From NCBI RefSeq assembly GCF_019059575.1, contig NW_024881587.1, positions 88,501 to 152,500 of the forward strand: a stretch of 64,000 bases of DNA, given 5' to 3'. Below are positions 34,001-46,862 of this stretch, piece by piece. The translations under genes and the position numbers were made by a program. How positions within the stretch are numbered: the stretch's first letter is position 1; every line of letters begins with the position of its first letter. The notes below the pieces were generated by a model. It had not been told where the DNA came from. It did no database searches and saw nothing but the letters and a program-made list of their open reading frames with translations. The DNA comes from Amphibalanus amphitrite. Lineage: Eukaryota; Arthropoda; Thecostraca; Balanomorpha; Balanidae.

Positions 34001-36389
34001 GCTTCCCGGACAATTGTCACAATAACTTGCTAAAATTCATTGTCCTCCACGAAGCTTCAATTACTTATCAACTCGCCAAAATAGACGATTTCAAAACAAG
34101 GCTGAAAGTTGGCACCTCCGACCGGCAGTGCTCGACCAGTGACCTCGGGGTGACCTGGCCGCCCTGGTTGCGCCACCAGCCACCCACTCCGGCGGCCCCC
34201 CGCCGCGCCGGTTGGGCCGGGGCTCCCGTGCGGCCCGACCGATCCACGGTCACTCACCATATCCGCTGTGCCCCCCCCCCCCCTCCACCGAGCGCTTGTC
34301 GTACAGAAGTGCGTCATCAGCCAACCCGAATTTGCTGAATGGGGCCGAATGACGTCACTGCTGACGTCACGGATCATCCGGGGAATCCCGGGCTGGGCGG
34401 CGATACGGCGCAGTAGCGCGCCCCGCCCCCTTTCCCGAACGGTCGGCGGTGGGCGGCCGCAGCCGGCCGGCCGGCCGGTCGGACAGCCACGGCCGCCGCA
34501 CGTGCCCGCTCCACGGCCAAGGACACCGTCACCGCTCGCCACTGGGACACGCCGACCGCCCGACCGCCACGCTGGATATCTGATGAAAGGAAGGCCTTTT
34601 CTGGTTTTCAGATCGCCAGTTCCGGGAAAATCACGGCATTCCGCGAGTGTCAGCGACGAGTCTCGTGATTCCGAGTTGTGTTCAGGTGAAACGACCCACT
34701 TCTGATCGCGACTGACGTCAGCAGTTGCGGCCAACTACTTTCCTCTTGGCTGAATCTCGATCAGCCGACTCCTCGCCGAGCGCCGAGACGGTTCGATGCA
34801 GGGTGGAGAACCGGTCTGAAGCGGTATGTAGGGGCCCCTACCACGGAATAAAGGCCACATACCTACGGGCCACCGGACGCGGCACGAACGAGGTTCTGTT
34901 CGGATGCTCCAGAGTGACCTTCATCTGACCTGACCTCTGTCACATGACCTGAGTAGGTACCGGAAGGAGGCGGCGGCTTCCAGAGTCACCGGGAAGCGCC
35001 CGTGAGTGGTAGCTATCGCAACGACACATCCCGGCACGATCCAATTACGTAAGAGGCGCACTCAAATGGCCGGGTGCCAAGTGCCGCGTGCCGTGCCGGC
35101 GGCCTCTTCTGACCTTGGTTGGTCGCGCTGTCAACGGCCGCGGCAAAAAGGTCGTCCCGGCAAAACACGGCCCACCCCCGGGAGGAGGGGAGGGGGAACA
35201 CTGGGAAGCGGTCTTTGTTCCACCGCCCGGCCCGGCGAGCTTCTGGTCTGCACCGTGCCGCTGCACGAGAACACTGCGGCTCACAGAGCGCTGCGAGCTG
35301 CGGCAGCTCACCGCACCGGGGCAGCGAGCTGGGACAGCGGGGCCGCTCACAGCCCGCTGCGAGCTGCGGCAGCTCACCGTACTGAGCTGCGAGCTGAGGC
35401 AGCTCACCGTACCGGCCTGCGAGTTGGGGCGGCTCACAGCTCGCTGCGAACTGGCAGCTCACCATAGTCGGGCCGCGAGCTGTGACAGCAGCTCACCGTG
35501 CCGGGCTGCAAGCTGCGGCAGCTCGCCGGGTGGGGGGTAGCGGCCGGCTGGGTGGTGAGTGATCATACAGCGCACCGTGGGGACTTAGGCCATCCTAGCA
35601 CGCATTAAGTGGCAAGTTAAAGTATTTCGATTTCCACTTTTTTGTTATTCATTCCACGTAGAATTGTCCAGCGCATCCGAATCACACCTTAAATCGTCTG
35701 TAAAATGATTGTTTATGCCTCAAAAAACCTCTCAAAGTGTAGCTTCGTCCTGACCAGCGTCGTGCTACCTGCATACAGCGAAAAAGCACACTACAATAAA
35801 ACGCCCTCTCACTCGTTTCCCTGAACAGCAGGTTATAGTTGCGACATGTTTTCATTATCTTTGACTTATAAGAAAGATGATGGTATGCACGAAAATTTCC
35901 AAAATTCATCCAAATGTATAATTTTTGACCGAAAAGCTTAAGATGTTAAAATGCTTCTTGGTTCAGAGAGTTGACAAGCGAACTATTGCCTTACAAAGTT
36001 TGATACGCGGTGTTACGCGTGGAAATGTATATCAAAATGTTCTCCAATAATTTCTGCATCGGGGGCAGCTCTCATTTTTTGCCGAAATTTGCCTAAACCA
36101 GTCACTATGAGACGTCAAAGCAGACGGTGCCGCGTGGTTTCTTACGCCGCGCCGGGCCGCGCCGCGGCGGGTTACCCGACCGCAGCACACCGCCTGGGGG
36201 TTTCCGGTCAGTATAGGAGTTGGGAGGAGGGAGGAAAGGGGTGATACCATGTTGACATTATTTTTCTTTCGCCAAATGTTCTTTTTGAACAAAACAACAA
36301 CACCCTTGCAACGCTGCGTCCATTTTATTGGCTATCGCCGCCAATGTTCACCTTATTGAACTTCAGAACAGAGCTTTGATATAGGTAAA
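31034..36389. other. Gene-free region with GC islands and short repeats
   Basis: GC- and CpG-rich blocks lie at about 31430-31800 and 34100-34570. Imperfect repeats lie at 33420-33760 (agggtggcctcaggcctgtg type) and 35270-35530 (gagctgcggcagctcaccg type). No splice-bounded conserved protein was found. The CpG-rich blocks are candidates for promoters of the minus-strand CREBRF/REPTOR gene, without direct proof. Confidence 0.45.
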
Positions 36390-37035
36390 TCGAAAAATGC
36401 TGTAACTTTGTAAAGTGAGGTTGGAGGTTTTTGGGGTGCTAATCACGAATTTCAAGCTAGTTTTGATCAAGGATGATGTTTTCATGCTAGGCCGGGTCAG
36501 GTCAGGCCCGACCAGTAGGTGTCTTGCCGGCTATCCATAGAAGGTAGGCGTCGATTACCTTTGACGGCTTCGTATAGCATGTTCCGTTAGGCACCAAAAC
36601 TACTTAAATCTTCAAATGGGTGTTAAGTTCGAAATAAGCTCCAAGCACTTATCTAAAAAAATCGTATAACTTGAAAAAGTCAACTAAGGTCATCTAAGGT
36701 AAATGACCTTGATTTGACCTTAACGTCACCTTAAAATGCAAAGAACAAACAGCATTTCATGCCTTGGAGAGTTAACAACCACAGCAAGACTGAAAACGCG
36801 CCGATAATGTGCGCTGATAAGCGCCAAATCGATACCAGCCTGACATGGTCTGGTGAAACAGGTCACAGGTCAAATTTTTTTAAGGTCAAGGTCATGAAAT
36901 TTTAAGTGTGTGAGTAACATTGATCAAATCGAATGTATAGAAAGTTTCGTCGTGATCCGCCACGTTTTGCTTGAGTTAGTATGCGAAAAGTCGAGGACAG
37001 AAGTCTGTGCGACCCCCTCCCCCTTTAAGTGCAAG
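36390..37035 (+). mobile_element. Decayed, truncated TTAA element
   Basis: It aligns with 13200..13440 and with 10685..11547 read inversely: the gccgggtcaggtcaggcccg segment, ccagtaggtgtcttgccggc, the gtaacatg-like and gcaccaaaac segments, then ggtcatgaaattttaag and gtttcgtcgtgatccgcc near the end. The far terminus (ccccctccccctttaagtgc) is mutated and TTAA is not clear. Confidence 0.5.
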
Positions 37036-40000
37036 GACTAACAAAGTGCAAAGGTTAAGCCCGAAATGCCTTTTGGTGATTGGGCTAGACATGAACAAAT
37101 ATCTACTTCTAAAACGATTGTAGTTTCGTTCTACTTTTTTAACGCTTCCACGCCCACGATGCATTGCTAGCCGAAAACGCTTCAGTGCTAAGTCCGTGGG
37201 AGGGGGCGGGGGAGGGATGGGGTCAAGCAGGAGAGCCAACCATGTTGTCAGGGATCATACACCCTAAGCCTAACCATTTGAAGGTGAAATAAAATTAGTT
37301 AAGGTAGCGGAGGATGCGATATAAATAAATTCGTGCTAGGATCGATAAAAACCCCACAGTGCAGCGGTGAAGGTCGTCCCAGCATCTCGCGGCGGCCAGC
37401 AGATGGCTCTGCCAGCGCCGCTCTACAGCTGTAAATACCAACTTCTACATAGAGCCTGGCCTCGCATCAGATAATCTCACCATCCAATAGCGGCAGCACA
37501 CTGCGACAGCCGACAGTCTGCAGCAGATCAGCCTCACAAAGAATATATACGCGCAGCACCGGAAACCAAGGACAGGACATCTTACTTACGATAAGGCATG
37601 AAATTACCTCCCAGGCATTTAAACTGACAATCACTCAGGCAATGCAAAGTGGCTACGGTTGCGACACACAGTCAAGTAGTGCAGAAATTATATAACACGA
37701 ACAGCGGAGCTGCTCGCTGAGGCGCAGCACTCTGCAGCACCAATCCGGGCCACGACAGCGCGCGATGGGCCACGCAGCACGCACGTCGCACACACACACG
37801 GCCCGTTACACAGCGCCGGACGGGGCAGCAGCGGGACCTTACCGAGTTGCAGCACAGGCCGGCCCAGGTCAGAGGACAATGCCCGCTGCAGAGGCGGCCG
37901 CGGCCGCCGGCGCCGGCGCCGGCGCGCTGCTCCGGCCGGCCGCACCACCAAAACAAACCGAGCTGGCGTCCAAGGTCAGCCGAGCGGCGGCCGGCGCCAC
38001 GTGACTCACCCAGCTGACGTCCGCCGAGCTGAGCTGACGTCAGCCGGCGAGCTGCGGCAGCGGCCGGCCGGCCGGGCTGCGGCAGCGGAGCGGCGGCCAG
38101 GCCCCGACCGGCACCGGAGGGCCGCCAGCCGGCCGGCCGGGTGGGAGTTTTCCAACCAGGCACCGGCCGGCGGAGTACCCTTCCCGCTAGCACTGCGCTG
38201 CAGAAATTCCGAGAACGGCCGCTCCGCCGCGTTGCGCAACCGCGGGCTACGTCACGACCCTGACTTGCAGAAGAGCGGAACGATTCGGAGACCAAGCCCG
38301 CGGGTGCGTCACGTATGACTGTATGGGTGGGGGCTGTATGTTTGTGTGCAATCCAGCCGAGGAGCGCAGAGAGACCCGGAGGTGAGGCGGTATCGTCTTA
38401 CGGGAATCGCGGTGACGAATCGTCAGTTGATATACAAGATGTTTTAATGAGGGTCTCCACAGAACATATTAGCCTTATTACGAAACGGAACAGGCCGGCG
38501 AGATAAGAGCGTGGGCGAGGCTCAGAGAACAGTCGGTACAGAGCGGCAGTAAGGCCGTGTGGAAAAGTACAGAACAAAGTTATGGGACTACGCTGCATGA
38601 TTGGAAGGATTTCGCTATTGTTGAATTACCTTCACTTACATCAGGTATAATGTGAATTAACATATTGATATTACGATTTCATACTGATGCGCTACTTTGC
38701 AAATGCAATAAGTATACGAAACTGCATAATGTGGGGTTTAGACAAACCAGCATACGTCTTAGGTCCTACTTTTTCTACCTTTAGGGATGCTCTCACAGCC
38801 TTTTGGAGGGCTTGTGACGTATTGACTAGTGGTGTCAATCGGAACTTGAATCTTCGGAATTCCGATTTTGTCCAATGTCCAGTTCGGAATTCGGTTGGAC
38901 AATGGCAGCAGGCTTTGGACAACTTTGGACAATCGCTCGCTACACCTCAACATTTTTAAAAAGTAATCGTGTTTAACATTGATTGGCTATTAGAAAGCCC
39001 AGCTTTCAATATAATGAAACTTTTGAGCTGGTAACGGAACATGAAAAGCAAATTAAATAACAGTGTTGAGTGTAAACTATTGCGTAGGTGTCGGACATCT
39101 TTGGACAAATGGCTGGCTTGGACATTTTTGGACGGACAGTCGACGTAAGCATTGGACATTGGACGGACTTTGGACATACGTTTTCTGAAATTGACATCAC
39201 TAGTATTGACCCCTTGGATCACTCGCGATGCTTCCAATGTAAATACGACAAAGATGACACCAGGCGTTCTGTCCCTTTGTGAGGAAACCGATATTGCACA
39301 ATATACACCCCTAAATGGGCGTTGTTGGGGCGCTGTGGTATTAAAAATGCCACCGCTCGTCCAGCCAATGCGGGGTATCCCCGACATTTACAGAACATCT
39401 CTTCGGGAAGTCCTCACGCTATTTACTATCTCCGGTACAACGGAGAGGCACCGCAGCACAGCCGCAGAGGGGAGCTGTCAGCTGGAGGGAGGGCAGGTTG
39501 GGAGACTGAACCGCAGAGGCGTCCACGCCCTCTGTGGTCCCTGACCCTCTCATACAGCGTGACCAGATGGTCAGACCTAGGGATGCATCGCGGGGCGTGC
39601 CTATGAGATCAGTCCCGTCCTCGCCAGCCACTGCACCGTTTGATGAAACAGTGGAAAGGGGCGGGGCAGGCAGGGGAGCTTTGCCGCGGCTCAGCCCCGC
39701 TCACTGGATTCATCCGACACACAGGCAATGGCCATTTAGCAGTACCCCATCACACGCTACAGGTAGGATAAGCGGGAACCACCGAAATGTGCCAATAGGC
39801 ACCACAAACGGTGACAATGATTTATATCAAAATGGGTAATACACTATACGCGCACGCTCAAACTATTCCATGGATAGGAAGCATAAGCTGTATCTGTGGA
39901 CTTCGCTAGGTCTCTTCCAGGCCTCAATAACAGTTGGACAGGTTTGGCCATTTGCCAAGGATGCAGGCGATTGCAAATGAGACGATTCCGCGGTCAACTT

Positions 40001-41198
40001 ATCAGGGAGTGGCTAAACTTCAGTCGGCCTGAAGTTGATTTTGACAGCCACAGTGGGGCCAGGTCAGTGGCATTTAGTTTCATCGCTCCGGCATTCCTGT
40101 CACACCAATGTCCCTGAAATGTCAGCCGTGAAACCCACACTGACACCGATGAAACCAATATTAGGCGGCGCTGGCGATCGAGCTCGGTCGGCATAACGGA
40201 TATCATATCACGGCGGATAGCCAGGAATATCACGGCGGATAGCCAGGAGGACCAAATGGACCGACATGCACACCACAGCGGACCGCGGTCGGTCCACTGG
40301 ACCCGCGCCAGGTGGTGGTCGACCGATAGCGGCGGCCCGACGCTAGACTTTGGCCCGCTGTGAGCCGCAGGCCGGTCAGTATCCCCAAGAGACGGAGATG
40401 GGCGGGTCAGACTCGACTTTGGCCCGCTGTGAGCCGCAGGCCGGCCAGTCTCCCCAAGGGACGGAGACGGACCAGACTCGACGTCGACCTCCGAGCCAGC
40501 GGCCGGCCCAGCTCCCCATCGTACGGAGCTCCACCACGGTAGGCCGCTGGTAGATCGGAGGTGTTCGGACCGGATCGGACGGGACTCCACCGTGGCGAGC
40601 CACAGGAGATCGGGACGGTCTCCTTTGTGGTGGGTCGCTGGGACCAGGCTCCACTGTGGTGGGTCACTGGGACCAGGCTCCGCTGCGGTGGGTCTGCAGT
40701 GCCGCCGGAGCAGGCGCCGGGGTCAGAGGTCGGCCGTTCCGTGCCATCCGCCTCTGTCCGGTATCTGGCGCCGGACAGACGCCCCCCCCCCCCTCCCTCC
40801 GAGGGGAGCAGGGGGAGTCGGTCACGTGCGTCCCGTGTTTACATTTCAGCGCAGTGTGTAACGGGCTGTCACAGCGACCTCAAGCAGACGCGACTCCAGT
40901 CTCACGGCGTCATGCACGGCAGGGCGAGGCACGCTGCGGCCACGGTCCTTCTCCGTGGCAACCCTAACCCCCGGACCCCCGAGGGGCGTCCCCTCCCCGC
41001 CGTCCAGGCCCTGTCACGTGCCGGGAGCAGTGTAAACAAACAAGCACCGGCGTGCAGGAACCGCCTCCCTGCGGCCTTCCCACCCTGAGACCGAGGCCGA
41101 ACCCAGGCAGAGGTCGTATGCAGTGATATCGACGACGGTACCAGTCAATGAGTTCCGGATGCAGTGCAGCCGTCATTAGACCAGAGAGTGGCTGGGAT

Positions 41199-41331
41199 GG
41201 GACCCAGATTACCGGTCCGTCACACTAACACGGCCCCCGGGGGCTCAGTTTAGTATCAGTCACCGGGACCCAGATTACCGGTCCGTCACACTAACACGGC
41301 CCCCGGGGGCTCAGTTTAGTCATCAGTCACC
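41199..41331 (+). repeat. 66-bp tandem duplication
   Basis: Two copies of a 66-bp segment beginning gggacccagattaccggtcc, identical except for about one inserted base near the end of the second copy. A recent duplication. Confidence 0.9.
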
Positions 41332-41859
41332 GGAAAAAAAGACGGACTAGCTGCCAGCTCGTAACCAGTTAGCGCGGTGCTACAACGAGCTCTGCAAACA
41401 AACGCAATAAACCGAGGCCTTTGTCAGGAGCCACACAATCCACTAAGCCGGCTAACCGGCCCGGCCCACTGCGAACTAGAAAGAGAAGCCCAGCTGTCAC
41501 CGCGCCTATCGGTCCGACGGCTGATATTGCAGACAGGGGCGGTCGGTAAATCGAGGTCACGCTCACGGGGCAGGAGGCACACACCCTGCCCTGCAGCATA
41601 TCCGGGGTGACACAAGCTTGCAGATGAACGTCACATGCATGGTTGTTACAGCAAATAGGTCATCCAGCTGCTACGGAAGATAGACGACTAACAGGCCGGG
41701 AAGACACATCCATCTGCTGAATGCATACACAAGTTTATCTTATGCTTCATGAATCATCAATAGCTATCTAATAAAACAAGGAGAGAGGGAAAGGAAAATG
41801 GGCTGACGATCGTTGGAGGGTATTTACTGGCCGAAAAATAGGGTCGGATGGCTAGTCCC

Positions 41860-41972
41860 AGCGTCTGTAAGGTCAAGCAGCTGATTCCAGCACCTGTAAG
41901 GTCGGCCAGCTGATCCCGGCAGCCGTAAGGTCAGGCAGCTGGTCACAGCAGCGGTAAGGTCAGGCAGCAGAG
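41860..41972 (+). repeat. About 33-bp minisatellite
   Basis: Four degenerate units of roughly 33 bp with the common core gtaaggtcaggcagctg and a variable ccagcagc part. Confidence 0.75.
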
Positions 41973-42900
41973 TTCCAGCAGCTGCCGAGTGCCGGCTCGC
42001 TTACCTTGGGTCGCCGGCCGTCCACGCAGTAATCCAGAGTCCGGTACGGCCGCTCCGTCGGGGCACACAGGTAATCCAGAGTCGTGCAGTGTTGTTCCGT
42101 CGTGTCAAACAGCTCACCACACCGGCCGAGGGGCCGCGTCGGCACGTGATCCACCCACCAGTAGCACCCGCCGCCTGCGACCAGCTCCTCACAGCTCCCA
42201 GCTCAGCAGCACACTGCCGGCGCAGTATTTACTATGGCGGAGCGGCGCGCGGCGGATTGATCGAGAAGGCGTGCCGGCCGGCCGGCCAATCACAGCCGGC
42301 CGCCGGCCCGCGTCACTGAGCCGCACCAGAGGCGCATATTTAACCGGCCTGTCCTTGGCCGGCAGAGTGGCGCCACCGCCGGCCGACCTGCCGGGTCAAC
42401 ACACGGCCCGCCTGCAGCGGGGTCAACACTCGGGCGGCACAACACTGGGGCGTGACATATGGGGGAGACACTCCGCGGCCTCAGCTCGGCCAGCCTCCTC
42501 AGGACAGCTTCACTGGGCTCTGAATGGGCACTTCGGGGGCCATCGAATCGAACTTGGACCGGGGACTACGACAATAAAAAGTGAAAAACATAAAACTTCG
42601 ACACTGAGGCGAGCTGTTCCGAGTTCTGAGCTCTGAGCTCTGAGTCAGCTCTGAGCTATTCACCACTGGGAATGAGGCTCATGATACCCTGCTAAGGGCC
42701 CGAACCAGTTGTGGAACACATAAGGGTCCTCGCGGATCCGGAGTGGATCCACATTGCAAATGTTATTCTCCCGGGACCGCGGGACCCAGAAGTAGGTCCA
42801 CGTGCCACTTCCCGGGAGCCGAGGCTACGTCCGTCCAAAGCAGGTTTATAAAGAGAGGGAAGGCAACACCGGCGGCAAAAATATCGAAAGAAATTGAAAT

Positions 42901-43117
42901 GTACAGTCTGTCTTAAAAGTACCGCGCAAAGTGGCGGTGGATCCATCAAGCCTGACCGAGAAAGGGCCTGTTTTAATTAAAAAGTCACCGACCAATTGAC
43001 CTAGGGAATGGATAAGGATGTCAGTTGCTTCAGTGACCCAAATTTAGCAGGCCCTTGCTCAGTCAGGCTCGATGGATCCACCGTCACTTTGCGCGGTACT
43101 TTTAAGACAGACTGTAC
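42901..43117. mobile_element. Foldback element with 70-bp arms and mariner-like ends
   Basis: Arm 42901-42970 is the reverse complement of 43048-43117 with about four mismatches. The outer ends read gtacagtctgtcttaaaagt, similar in style to Tc1/mariner termini and edged by TA. The 77-bp middle has no coding potential, so this is a miniature element (MITE). Confidence 0.75.
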
Positions 43118-43825
43118 CTACCAGGGCGAAAACGCATTCCTAAAAATGCATCATTATTTGTGCCGAATGATTGTTGAATCGTCAGTCAGAATATTTCCCT
43201 GTAAGAACAGAAGTCCGTTAGCAGAAGCGGCAGCAAATGAATTAATTAAACAAGCCAGTCATGTTTCAAATTCTGCAGCAGGTGCTCGGAGCGCTGCGGC
43301 TTGACCAGTACTATCAACATGATGTCGTTGACGGTGCGGACAATCGGACACATCACCGCATCATAGCGGAAGCCGTGTTCGGACGTGGCCCGGCCGATGA
43401 CGGCATTTCTCGGTATCGCGCAGTGTTGTGCAGCGATATACCGGTTTTATCAGACCGAGTTGCGCCATATCTCAATTGCTATCCGAGGTCAGTTTCATGG
43501 TCATGTGTCGAAACACGTTTTATATAAGACCATGCTTCCGTATTGCACAAACGGTACCTACTGAGGGGTTACATAAACAGCACTTTCATACGTCAGAGCA
43601 TACGTCTGGGGGGATCTATCTACTCCGACGGCATTCACGAGGTTAGGCGCGGGTGGAGTTTTCCACAGGCAAGGGCTGCTGGACTGAGACGATTAGCTGC
43701 AATACAATAACAATACGGCATACGGATACCTAATGATTTCAGTGATTTACTTAAAGCCATTAGGGTCCTACTACAGTGCTTAGGTCTTATTAGCGGCCGA
43801 TTCACACGCATGTGCTTCAAGGTGC
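43118..43825. other. Spacer without recognised gene
   Basis: Short open frames only, with no domain or splice-supported exon. Confidence 0.4.
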
Positions 43826-43829
43826 TTAA

Positions 43830-44729
43830 CCCTCGCCCGCACATGGGGGGGGGGGGTTGCCACCCCCCAGGTAGTCTTTCTGCTCTGCACTCAACATTTT
43901 TAGAGCTAGAAAGCTGATTTTTCGTATAGCTGCTCGTCTATCCTTTCTTGATGTTCGCTGAAAATTTCAAGTTTCTATGATTTTTGGTTTCGGAGATATG
44001 ACCTTGTTTTTCAGGTCATGTCATGGCCCAAATGGCCTATTCTCAACATCTTGCGTTTGCCATGGGCCTTGTGAGCTTTTGACACCCTGATTTCGGCCTT
44101 TTTTGCCAGTCTTACCTCCCACCTATCATGGAACATGTTGTTCGACGATGTACAGGGGTCAAGGTCAGGGTCAAGGTCAACCTAGGTCATCTAAGATAAT
44201 TGCGTTTTAGGCAAGCTGAATTTACTTTTTGTGAAGTTTTTTGGTTGCATTTTTGGTAAAAGCTTCTCAGATCATGATTTCATGTAATATGGACCCAAAA
44301 CCAATCGGTGCACACATCAGTATACACACAGACACACACAGACATACAAACACATATAATTGACCTTGACCTAACTTGACCTGAAATGACCTCAGCGGCA
44401 AAATTCTGGTCGGGTAGTGTGACAAAGAGGTTCTAGCTGGCTTAGCACCAGAAAACAGCATCGTCATCGGTATTTGATAAGCAGCGCACTTGATATCCAG
44501 CGGTGACCCAAAACAGCAACATTTTTTAGTTTGACCTGACCTGGAAGGTCAATGACTGACCTGAGAAAGTAAAACTGGGTATCATTGGATTCGTCTCTTC
44601 CCAAAGAATCTTTTTGGTCTTTACCGCTAAGCTCTATCTCCAACAGGAACGAAATGGCGCGGGGGGGGGGTGGCAACCACCCCCTCCATGTGCGTTCTAG
44701 GATGGGAAAATGGCATGTGCGGGCGAGGG
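43830..44729 (-). mobile_element. Non-autonomous TTAA element
   Basis: TTAA at 43826-43829 and 44730-44733 flanks ends reading CCCTCGCCCGCACATG on both strands. The left end has one motif (GCACATG), a G12 run and the core GTTGCCAC. The right end has the motif twice with a 20-bp spacer and the inverse core GTGGCAAC. The interior includes gggtcaaggtcagggtcaag (about 44156-44176) and a (CA)n-like tract. No transposase is encoded. Confidence 0.8.
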
Positions 44730-45609
44730 TTAAAGACATTAGACTGCATTTTAGCAGATAACCGTATTGAAATAAAACATCGAGCAATGGAAGCCTTCTG
44801 CCACTTTAAAATGTAGACGCCAACATTTTAACATTAGCACAACTCGATAGTAGCAACACCAAAAATTTCAGCATGGTCCTAAACTCACGAGATGCGCACA
44901 TCATGTTGCGATAAGGCAAAACAATCCCGGAACCGGGCTTCGATCCACAGGTCATTCCAAATGGCACCACGTGTCTCAAGTGTGGAACCATGTGTCATTT
45001 CTCTGGGAACCATAGCTGGTTCACGGACGATCCGGCGGCCCAGCCTCTGTCCAAATGTGGGACGCCGCGGCCGTCGATAAACCGACTGCCCGGCGCCGGC
45101 CGGTTCGGGACGGCTGGCACCAAACACTGCCCCGTCGGACGCCCATGAGCGGGCGCTCTGCTGATGGCTGTGGGACGGGGACGGGGGGGGGGGCTGTGAT
45201 GATAACACAGATCTGACGATACCTCGGCCGGCTGCAGTACCACACTGACACTGCTGTGGCTGAGATGACACTGACACAGGGTGTAACTGACATGGCACTG
45301 ACACAGGGTGTAACTGACATGACACCTCGGTTGTAATGACCCGACAGCAGCGTCAACCGCGGAACGTTCGGCTGTGTGCCATCGAAAGTACATATGGACA
45401 TATACAGTATACCCTGTAGTGCAAACGCTGTGCTTGATGGATGTGTGAGATAGCACGGCGTCGAGTACCCAGAAGTACCGCGGACAAACGAGACAGCAGC
45501 GGTCAATGACCTTTCTTTGTGGAAGCCAGAGACATGACAGATGTAAGCATGCATACTGTATGCTCGTATGTGTAGAAAATCACACACTGTTGGAATACAT
45601 CATGCAGAT

Positions 45610-45683
45610 GGTAATGCCACGGAATATATAGTCTACGACATATATTCCGTATATGTCGTAGACTATATATTCCGTGGTAATGC
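45610..45683. repeat. Perfect 28-bp stem, 5-nt loop hairpin flanked by 8-bp direct repeats
   Basis: Left stem 45617-45644 and right stem 45650-45677 are exact reverse complements around the loop ttccg. The octamer ggtaatgc sits at both edges (45610-45617 and 45676-45683). The stem is rich in TATA and GTCTACGACA. Two readings fit: a tiny palindromic insertion with a target duplication, or a transcribed small hairpin RNA. Confidence 0.75.
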
Positions 45684-46654
45684 AATAATTAAAGGATGGT
45701 GCATTATGTCGCTCAATGTTCGGCATTTTAAACATCGGAAAGTTCCGAAGAAAAAAGTCAATTAGATATCGAAAACCTTCTTTCCATTGGAGGTAACATA
45801 AAGGGATGAGGGTTTTAGGATAACCCAGTCGGAGCAACAATCATTCAAAGTCAAAGAATATTTCACGTTTACAAGGATACATTGTATTGTTACCCATAAC
45901 ACAATCCGCTAGAATATTACCCATACATCGCCTCTGGTACGGCGCTACGGTCACAGCACGTGGCTCGTAAGTACCGAACGTTTCGCCGCTCCCAATATGA
46001 ACACAGCTGAGTACCAAAACAAACAACCCGTCTATCGCACGAGCATAAAGCCATACCACGCATGCTACGAGTAAAATGGAAATATACCCTCTAGGCCACA
46101 CTGCTACAAAAACAGACAGCAAATACAGATATAAGAGTATAACCAGAGTATATCGGAGAGAACTAGCCTATGCTCCTGAATTAGCCGAGTGGACCCTGTT
46201 TCCCGTATGATATGGACACAGAACTAAAAACAAATCCGTGTAAAATATACGTTAAATAGCATTCATAGAGAGCAGGTACACATACGATAACCGAGAACAT
46301 GTGGGCCAATTATTATGTTTTGATTAACATGATATAGTAGCAGCAGTAAATGACCATCATGCTACACCCATGTTTACACCATTAACTCGCGTTCCTAAAA
46401 TTCCAAGCATAGCTAGTTCACGTGCGGTGACGCCATATTGGCTAATCATTCACGTGAAAACATCGGCTGGATGTGCCAACCAGTCAGTATGAAATGCACC
46501 AGCAGCCTGCCATGTACACAGATGACGTCATTAGCAGAGGTCGGACATGCGATGAAGGCCACTGGCTGCTGTGGTGACACGCCGCGGCTGGCACACAGAT
46601 ACAAACACAGGTGGCCGAGCAACAGAGGACTGCCTTTTTCGATACATTTAGGGT

Positions 46655-46862
46655 GTTCCACTGAACTCTAATATTCACTCCAAGACTTATTGTCGTTCAA
46701 GCAATTTACGCCTCAATAAAAAGACTCAACCAACAAAGGCAATCGCATTGTCCCGACTTGCCTAATCTCACTGTTGATACAGCACACATCCATTTTTACA
46801 GCCAAGTTATAATGATTTTTATTGTCTGTGAAACTTGGAGTGAATATTTATCTTAAATGGAA
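46655..46862. mobile_element. Small inverted-repeat (MITE-like) element
   Basis: The left arm (gttccactgaactctaatat...) and right arm (...atatttatcttaaatggaac) are imperfect reverse complements over about 30 bp, separated by about 150 bp of AT-rich DNA. Weak but consistent with an old miniature element. Confidence 0.45.

Larger units (their letters stand above)
37036..42900. other. Gene-free region with GC islands and direct duplications
   Basis: A strongly GC- and CpG-rich island lies at about 37680-38260 (gccggccggcc words) and another at about 42180-42450. Short direct duplications occur at 40350-40480 and 40620-40700. The stretch 38810-39180 repeats ttggac and ggacat words. No conserved coding exon or RNA was recognised. 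Confidence 0.45.
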
